Shown: positions 17,142 through 20,882 of the stretch, piece by piece
Numbering within the stretch: the first letter of the stretch is position 1
Layout: each line of letters begins with the position of its first letter
NCBI GenBank assembly: GCA_900544025.1
Contig: UQTM01000056.1
Coordinates: forward strand, 1 to 20,882
Direction: 5' to 3'
DNA: 20,882 bases
Source of the DNA: an uncultured Odoribacter sp.
GTDB lineage: Bacteria > Bacteroidota > Bacteroidia > Bacteroidales > Marinifilaceae
Notes under the pieces: generated by a model
Databases searched by the model: none
The model's input: the letters and a program-made list of their open reading frames with translations, nothing else
Told to the model about the DNA's origin: nothing
Translations under genes and position numbers: made by a program

Positions 17142-18719
17142 ATGAATTTCAAATATAAGGACATGTACACAAAAGAAGATTTAAAGAGTTTTAAACAAAG
17201 AGGAGTCAAAACAGAACAAATAGAACGTCAATTAGACAATTTCAAAAAAGGATTCAGCCCTGTAAATCTGTCGGCACCCGCCACGATAGGAAACGGAATT
17301 ACTCAAATTGCCGCAGAAGACGAAAAACGGCTGATCGACGAATACGACACCTTTGCCGCTAAAGCCGAGATATTGAAAATGGTTCCGGCTTCCGGCTCCG
17401 CCACCCGGATGTTTAAAGACCTTTTTTCGTTCATTGAAAACTATTCCGGCAGTGAAGAAGAATTTCTTGAATTCGTACAGCACAAGGACTCCGGCACGAT
17501 GTACGACTTCTTCTCCAAAATAGACCAGCTTCCTTTCTATAACCGCCTGAGCGCAGCCATGTGGAATGCAGGAAAAGATATACAAAAAGAAATCGAAAAA
17601 CGGAATTATATCGAAATCCTGAATTATATACTCACGGACAAGGGCTTGAACTACGGCAATACGCCCAAAGGCCTGATCGATTTCCACATTTACCGTGATT
17701 TCGTTCGTACGGCTTTCGACGAACATATCGTTGAAGGTGCATTGTATGCTTCGAACGGAAAAACGTCAAAATTGCATTTCACGGTTTCGGAACAATACAT
17801 GCCTCTCTTCAAAGACAGATTGAAGAAAATCACCAAAGTCTTTGAAAAAATGTTCAACATCAAATATGAAGTAACTTTCTCTATTCAAAAACCTTCTACC
17901 GACACGGTCAGCATTACCGCAGAGGGAGAATTGTTGAAAGACGAAAATGGAAAAATCGTTTTCCGCCCGGGAGGACACGGCGCCCTGATTTACAATCTGG
18001 ACGAATTGAAGGCCGACATCATCTTTATCAAAAACATCGATAACGTGATTCCCGACCGCGCCAAAAACGATACGATAAAATACAAAAAACTACTGGCCGG
18101 CACTCTGCTGGAACTGCAAAAGAAAATATTCGGTTACCTGGAATTGCTCGATAAGAAACCGACTGCCGAACAACTGGATGAAATAACCGATTTTGCCAAT
18201 CGTCATATCGGCTATAAAGAAGCAGAAGAAAAAACGTTCAAAGACACCAAAGCAAGAATCAAATATCTGCACAAATTATTAAACCGCCCCATCCGTGTAT
18301 GCGGAATGGTGAAAAACGAAGGGGAACCGGGAGGCGGCCCGTTCTGGGTGAAAAACACGGACGGCAGTTCACGCCTGATGATCGTTGAAGCCGCACAGAT
18401 CAACCTGAAAGACAAGGAACAGAAAAAGATATTCGAGCAATCCACACATTTCAATCCGGTAGATCTGGTTTGCGGAGTGATGAACTATAAAGGTAAAAAA
18501 TTCGATCTCGAACAATTCATTGCCGCCGACCAAGGATTTATCACCGACAAATCGTATAAAGGAAAGGATATTAAAGTACAGGAACTTCCGGGACTTTGGA
18601 ACGGAGCCATGGCAAACTGGACAACCGTGTTCGTCGAAGTGCCTCTTACTACTTTCACCCCGGTGAAAACGGTGTTCGACCTGTTCCGCTTTGAACACAG
18701 GAACGTATTGAAAAAATAA
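17142..18719 (+). CDS. DUF4301 family protein, possible nucleotidyltransferase fold
   Basis: 525 residues from the ATG at 17142. A second in-frame ATG at 17163 (518 residues, starting MYTKEDLKSF) is equally plausible because related proteins tend to begin near that motif; AAGGA lies immediately before it but is too close for a normal ribosome site. The sequence fits DUF4301, a Bacteroidota family of about this length with no settled function. Motifs (numbered from 17142): MVPASGSATRMFKDL 80-94, TPKGLIDFH 174-182, FSIQKPSTDTVS 246-257, FRPGGHGALIYNLDEL 274-289, IIFIKNIDNVIPD 293-305, GEPGGGPFWV 394-403, HFNPVDLVCGV 436-446. The first, fourth and fifth resemble the phosphate loop, PxGHG and metal-binding Asp motifs of UDP-sugar pyrophosphorylases, suggesting a distant GT-A nucleotidyltransferase; this is my inference. 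There is no signal peptide, so it should be cytosolic. No clear promoter box was found upstream. It ends in a strong terminator. Confidence 0.88.
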   Translation: MNFKYKDMYTKEDLKSFKQRGVKTEQIERQLDNFKKGFSPVNLSAPATIGNGITQIAAEDEKRLIDEYDTFAAKAEILKMVPASGSATRMFKDLFSFIENYSGSEEEFLEFVQHKDSGTMYDFFSKIDQLPFYNRLSAAMWNAGKDIQKEIEKRNYIEILNYILTDKGLNYGNTPKGLIDFHIYRDFVRTAFDEHIVEGALYASNGKTSKLHFTVSEQYMPLFKDRLKKITKVFEKMFNIKYEVTFSIQKPSTDTVSITAEGELLKDENGKIVFRPGGHGALIYNLDELKADIIFIKNIDNVIPDRAKNDTIKYKKLLAGTLLELQKKIFGYLELLDKKPTAEQLDEITDFANRHIGYKEAEEKTFKDTKARIKYLHKLLNRPIRVCGMVKNEGEPGGGPFWVKNTDGSSRLMIVEAAQINLKDKEQKKIFEQSTHFNPVDLVCGVMNYKGKKFDLEQFIAADQGFITDKSYKGKDIKVQELPGLWNGAMANWTTVFVEVPLTTFTPVKTVFDLFRFEHRNVLKK

Positions 18720-18743
18720 CCGGAGCGAAAAGCTCCCACAACA

Positions 18744-18782
18744 ATAAAAATAACGGAGCAGTAAAAGCCCCGTTATTTTTAT
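18744..18782 (+). terminator. Strong rho-independent terminator after DUF4301 gene
   Basis: A 13-base-pair stem (18744-18756 with 18770-18782, core AAAAATAACGG / CCGTTATTTTT) encloses a 13-base loop. The 3' arm carries a T5 run. A small hairpin (GGAGC / GCTCC, GAAAA loop, 18722-18736) sits between the stop codon and this stem. The AT-rich arms would work in either direction. Confidence 0.85.
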
Positions 18783-18825
18783 CTCTTTCCCTTGTTTTCT
18801 ATCACACACATCTTATAACGCTTAT

Positions 18826-19770
18826 ATGAAAGAAAAAAAGAATTATCTAATGCTTGTTTTGAAAGGTTGTGCTATGGGTGCAGCCGATGTCGTACCGGGT
18901 GTTTCCGGTGGAACAATAGCTTTTATCACAGGGATTTACGAAGAATTGATCAATTCTATAAAAAGTATCGACCTGCAAGCCCTGAAACTACTGCTCACTT
19001 TCAAACTGGCTGAATTCTGGAAAAAAATAAATGGAACATTTCTACTTTCTGTTGTCGGCGGAATTGCGATTTCAATTTTTTCACTGGCCAAATTAATGAC
19101 CTGGCTTCTGGTGAATCATCCTATCTACATTTGGTCGTTCTTTTTCGGATTGATTATCATCTCCTCTGTCCTGGTGGCCAAAGAAATAAAAAAATGGGAC
19201 ATCTTCACGATCATCTCATTACTGGCAGGAGCCGCTGCGGCATACGCCATCACAGTCATGTCACCGGCCTCCACCCCTAACACCTGGTGGTTTATCATTC
19301 TTTCGGGGGCGATTGCTATTTGCGCCATGATTCTCCCCGGCATATCGGGAGCTTTCATTCTGCTGCTTTTAGGAAAATACACCTATATCCTGACTGCCGT
19401 CAGCAACCTGGATATCGGTACGATATTACTATTTGTCGTTGGAGCCGCAGCCGGAATCATCAGTTTTTCACATCTGCTGTCCTGGCTTCTGAAAAACTAT
19501 CATACCCTGACCGTAGCTTTGCTTACCGGCTTTATGATCGGTTCGCTGAACAAAGTATGGCCCTGGAAACATACGCTGGAAACATATATCGACACGCACG
19601 GCGTGGAACAGGTGTTGGTAGAAACGAATGTATCCCCAGGGAAATTTGCCGGAATCACGGGTTCCGATCCCTTGGTATGGCAGGCTATCGTGATGTGTAT
19701 CGTCGGAATATTATTAATTGGAGGAATTGAGTATATTGGAAAAAAATTAGGCCAGGAAAACGAAAAATAA
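18826..19770 (+). CDS. popT: DUF368 polyprenyl-phosphate (undecaprenyl-phosphate) translocase
   Basis: 314-residue inner-membrane protein with about eight hydrophobic segments. DUF368 proteins (PopT) return undecaprenyl phosphate from the outer to the inner face of the cytoplasmic membrane, recycling the carrier for peptidoglycan and O-antigen assembly. The family signature appears twice: GAADVVPGVSGGT at 18-30 and CAMILPGISGAF at 166-177. A second pair also repeats: FSLAKLMTWLL at 85-95 and ISFSHLLSWLL at 212-222. Together these show an internal duplication typical of transporters with re-entrant hairpins. The start at 18826 gives the usual short basic N-terminus (MKEKKNY). It overlaps aroE by one base (TAATG), so the two are probably co-transcribed and translationally coupled. 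No clear TAnnTTTG box was found between the preceding terminator and the start. Family call is strong; substrate follows from published work on the family. Confidence 0.9.
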   Translation: MKEKKNYLMLVLKGCAMGAADVVPGVSGGTIAFITGIYEELINSIKSIDLQALKLLLTFKLAEFWKKINGTFLLSVVGGIAISIFSLAKLMTWLLVNHPIYIWSFFFGLIIISSVLVAKEIKKWDIFTIISLLAGAAAAYAITVMSPASTPNTWWFIILSGAIAICAMILPGISGAFILLLLGKYTYILTAVSNLDIGTILLFVVGAAAGIISFSHLLSWLLKNYHTLTVALLTGFMIGSLNKVWPWKHTLETYIDTHGVEQVLVETNVSPGKFAGITGSDPLVWQAIVMCIVGILLIGGIEYIGKKLGQENEK

Positions 19771-20525
19771 TGGAACAGCACGCAACTTATGGGTTGATAG
19801 GATTTCCTTTAGGACACTCCTGCTCTCCTAAATATTTTACGGAAAAATTTAAACAAGAGGGTAGAAACGCAGAGTATCTTCCTTTTGAGATCGAGGACAT
19901 TTCGGAATTAAAAAACATTCTCATACGTTACCCCGACTTAAAAGGCTTCAATATCACCATTCCCCACAAACAAAATATCATCCCCCTGCTAAACCGGATG
20001 AGCGAAGAAGCCGAACAGGTGGGAGCCGTCAATTGTGTGAAAGTGGAACACATAAACGGAGAAATACACTTAACCGGATATAATACCGATGTTTACGGAT
20101 TCAAAAATTCATTGCTGGAATTTATTCCCCGAAACATCAAAAAAGCATTGGTTTTAGGTAACGGAGGAGCTGCCAAAGCGGTACGCTATGCCCTCCATTC
20201 GCTGGGAATGGACGTACTCACCGTTTCGCGGACGCCGAAAACAGCGGCAGAGACAGGCTATCCGGAAGTGCCCGCCCTGCTCGGCGACTATAAATTAATC
20301 GTCAATACAACCCCGCTGGGAACCTGGCCTAAAACAGAGAACTGTCCGGACTTGCCTTATGAGCAATTAAGTCCGGAACATTATCTTTTCGATCTGGTGT
20401 ACAACCCGGAAACAACCGAATTTATGAAACGCGGAGCTGCTGCCGGAGCACATACCCGCAACGGTTTCGGCATGTGGAAAGGACAAGCGGAAAAGAGCTG
20501 GGAAATATGGGAAAGTAAAATTTAA
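19770..20525 (+). CDS. aroE: Shikimate dehydrogenase (NADP+)
   Basis: 251 residues. AroE reduces 3-dehydroshikimate to shikimate with NADPH, the fourth step of chorismate synthesis. Visible motifs: GLIGFPLGHSCSP at 8-20 (substrate serines), FNITIPHK at 60-67 with the catalytic Lys67, GAVNCV at 85-90, GYNTDVYGF at 103-111 with the catalytic Asp107, the nucleotide loop VLGNGGAAKAV at 128-138, SRTP at 153-156 fitting NADP preference, VNTTPLGTWP at 178-187, FDLVYNPETTEF at 207-218, and a terminal NGFGMWKGQAEKSWEIW with Gln239. It is about 20 residues shorter than the E. coli enzyme, which is normal for the Bacteroidota form, and all key residues are present. The ATG overlaps the popT stop. It is followed by a terminator at about 60 bases. 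Confidence 0.96.
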   Translation: MEQHATYGLIGFPLGHSCSPKYFTEKFKQEGRNAEYLPFEIEDISELKNILIRYPDLKGFNITIPHKQNIIPLLNRMSEEAEQVGAVNCVKVEHINGEIHLTGYNTDVYGFKNSLLEFIPRNIKKALVLGNGGAAKAVRYALHSLGMDVLTVSRTPKTAAETGYPEVPALLGDYKLIVNTTPLGTWPKTENCPDLPYEQLSPEHYLFDLVYNPETTEFMKRGAAAGAHTRNGFGMWKGQAEKSWEIWESKI

Positions 20526-20587
20526 ACGGTATCCCGGATTTTTTTAACTTTTCCCCGACAAATAAATTTCCATAGGAAATAAGCCCG

Positions 20588-20612
20588 AAAGTCCTCGTTT
20601 TCGAGGACTTTT
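20588..20612 (+). terminator. Rho-independent terminator after aroE
   Basis: A perfect 10-base-pair stem AAAGTCCTCG / CGAGGACTTT with a TTTT loop is followed by T. The A and T rich ends would also let it work on the minus strand. It closes the popT-aroE unit. Confidence 0.85.
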
Positions 20613-20820
20613 CACTTAAAACCGATGCAAATTCTTTCTTTATCGGACTTTTGTCTTTTATCTTTATTATATTATCTTTACCGACTTTAAGTGAGACGAT
20701 TACCTGCAGTGCCCCTAATGGGTACGGCTGATTGGGATTGTGTGTAAAAGCTTGAATATTAATTCGAAAACGTTATAACATTTCTAACTGTTATAACTGT
20801 TATAACTAAAAATATGTAAC
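20613..20820 (+). promoter_or_regulatory. Promoter and leader of etfB
   Basis: TTTG at 20650-20653 and TATCTTTA at 20673-20680 are 19 bases apart, fitting the Bacteroidota -33/-7 pattern except for the last base of the -7 box. This predicts a start near 20687 and a leader of about 130 bases. The leader contains a small hairpin (GTGCCC / GGGTAC, 20709-20725) and, just before the gene, a palindromic tandem repeat. No known riboswitch is recognisable, and no gene is present here. Confidence 0.5.
20772..20807. repeat. Four 9-base tandem units with palindromic GTTATAAC
   Basis: GTTATAAC, a perfect palindrome, occurs at 20772-20779, 20790-20797 and 20799-20806. A degenerate unit (TTTCTAAC) fills 20781-20788, giving an array of four 9-base units. 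It ends 14 bases before the etfB ATG, inside the predicted leader. Confidence 0.85.
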
Positions 20821-20882
20821 ATGAAAGGACTGAAAATTGTTGTTCTTGCGAAGCAGGTTCCCGACACAAGAAATGTGGGAAA
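20821..20882 (+). CDS. etfB: Electron transfer flavoprotein beta subunit (partial, N-terminus only)
   Basis: The first 20 codons read MKGLKIVVLAKQVPDTR then NVG, which is the characteristic start of EtfB/FixA: a beta-strand followed by KQVPDT. The gene is cut by the right edge. EtfB pairs with EtfA to carry electrons from acyl-CoA dehydrogenases or similar flavoproteins; in anaerobic gut Bacteroidota the pair often accompanies butyryl-CoA dehydrogenase. Expected next genes, not visible here, are etfA and an acyl-CoA dehydrogenase. It is preceded by its own promoter-like leader. Confidence 0.9.
   Translation, partial: MKGLKIVVLAKQVPDTRNVG

Noticed and set aside
20709..20725. Riboswitch in the etfB leader based on the GTGCCC/GGGTAC hairpin
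   Set aside because: The stem is only six pairs with one wobble, and no conserved riboswitch core is recognisable around it.

Overview
The window looks like a chromosomal segment of a Bacteroidota member, most likely an anaerobic gut Bacteroidales. The evidence is a type IX secretion (T9SS) gene set with a PorP/SprF protein and a type B sorting domain, a DUF4301 protein, TAnnTTTG promoter boxes, weak Shine-Dalgarno signals, moderate G+C and a Bacteroidales-like EtfB start. Odoribacter/Butyricimonas-like is a guess from overall character, not shown by the sequence. I saw no rRNA, tRNA, insertion sequence, CRISPR array or phage gene.

Left arm (1 to about 16.6 kb, all minus strand, read right to left). 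This is one tightly packed gene run that looks like a surface-protein operon. It opens with a giant PKD/Ig-like protein of about 2605 residues ending in a gliding-motility-type (type B) T9SS sorting domain. A PorP/SprF outer-membrane partner follows. Next come four related secreted proteins, called BH1 to BH4 here, each joining a short right-handed beta-helix piece to a DUF1566/FISUMP-like domain. Last is a large InlB-B-repeat-like protein that begins with the end piece of a beta-helix domain and runs off the left edge. Gaps between genes are 6 to 54 bases.

The most unusual point is that successive proteins carry successive pieces of what is normally one choice-of-anchor-Q beta-helix: start cap, middle rungs and terminal cap. 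The four middle genes alternate long-short-long-short, which suggests duplication of a gene pair.

Divergent intergenic region (16626 to 16826). It holds a TAnnTTTG box for each direction, separating the surface operon from a housekeeping arm.

Right arm (16.8 to 20.9 kb, plus strand). A small acidic protein of unknown function is closed by a terminator. It is followed by a DUF4301 protein with nucleotidyltransferase-like motifs and its own strong terminator, then a DUF368/PopT polyprenyl-phosphate translocase overlapping aroE (shikimate dehydrogenase) by one base. After a further terminator comes a leader with a promoter and a 9-base palindromic tandem repeat, leading into the first codons of etfB (electron transfer flavoprotein beta subunit), cut by the right edge.

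Working model: the left arm makes a T9SS-exported adhesin, its export partner and a family of envelope or surface beta-helix proteins. The right arm is ordinary metabolism and envelope maintenance.
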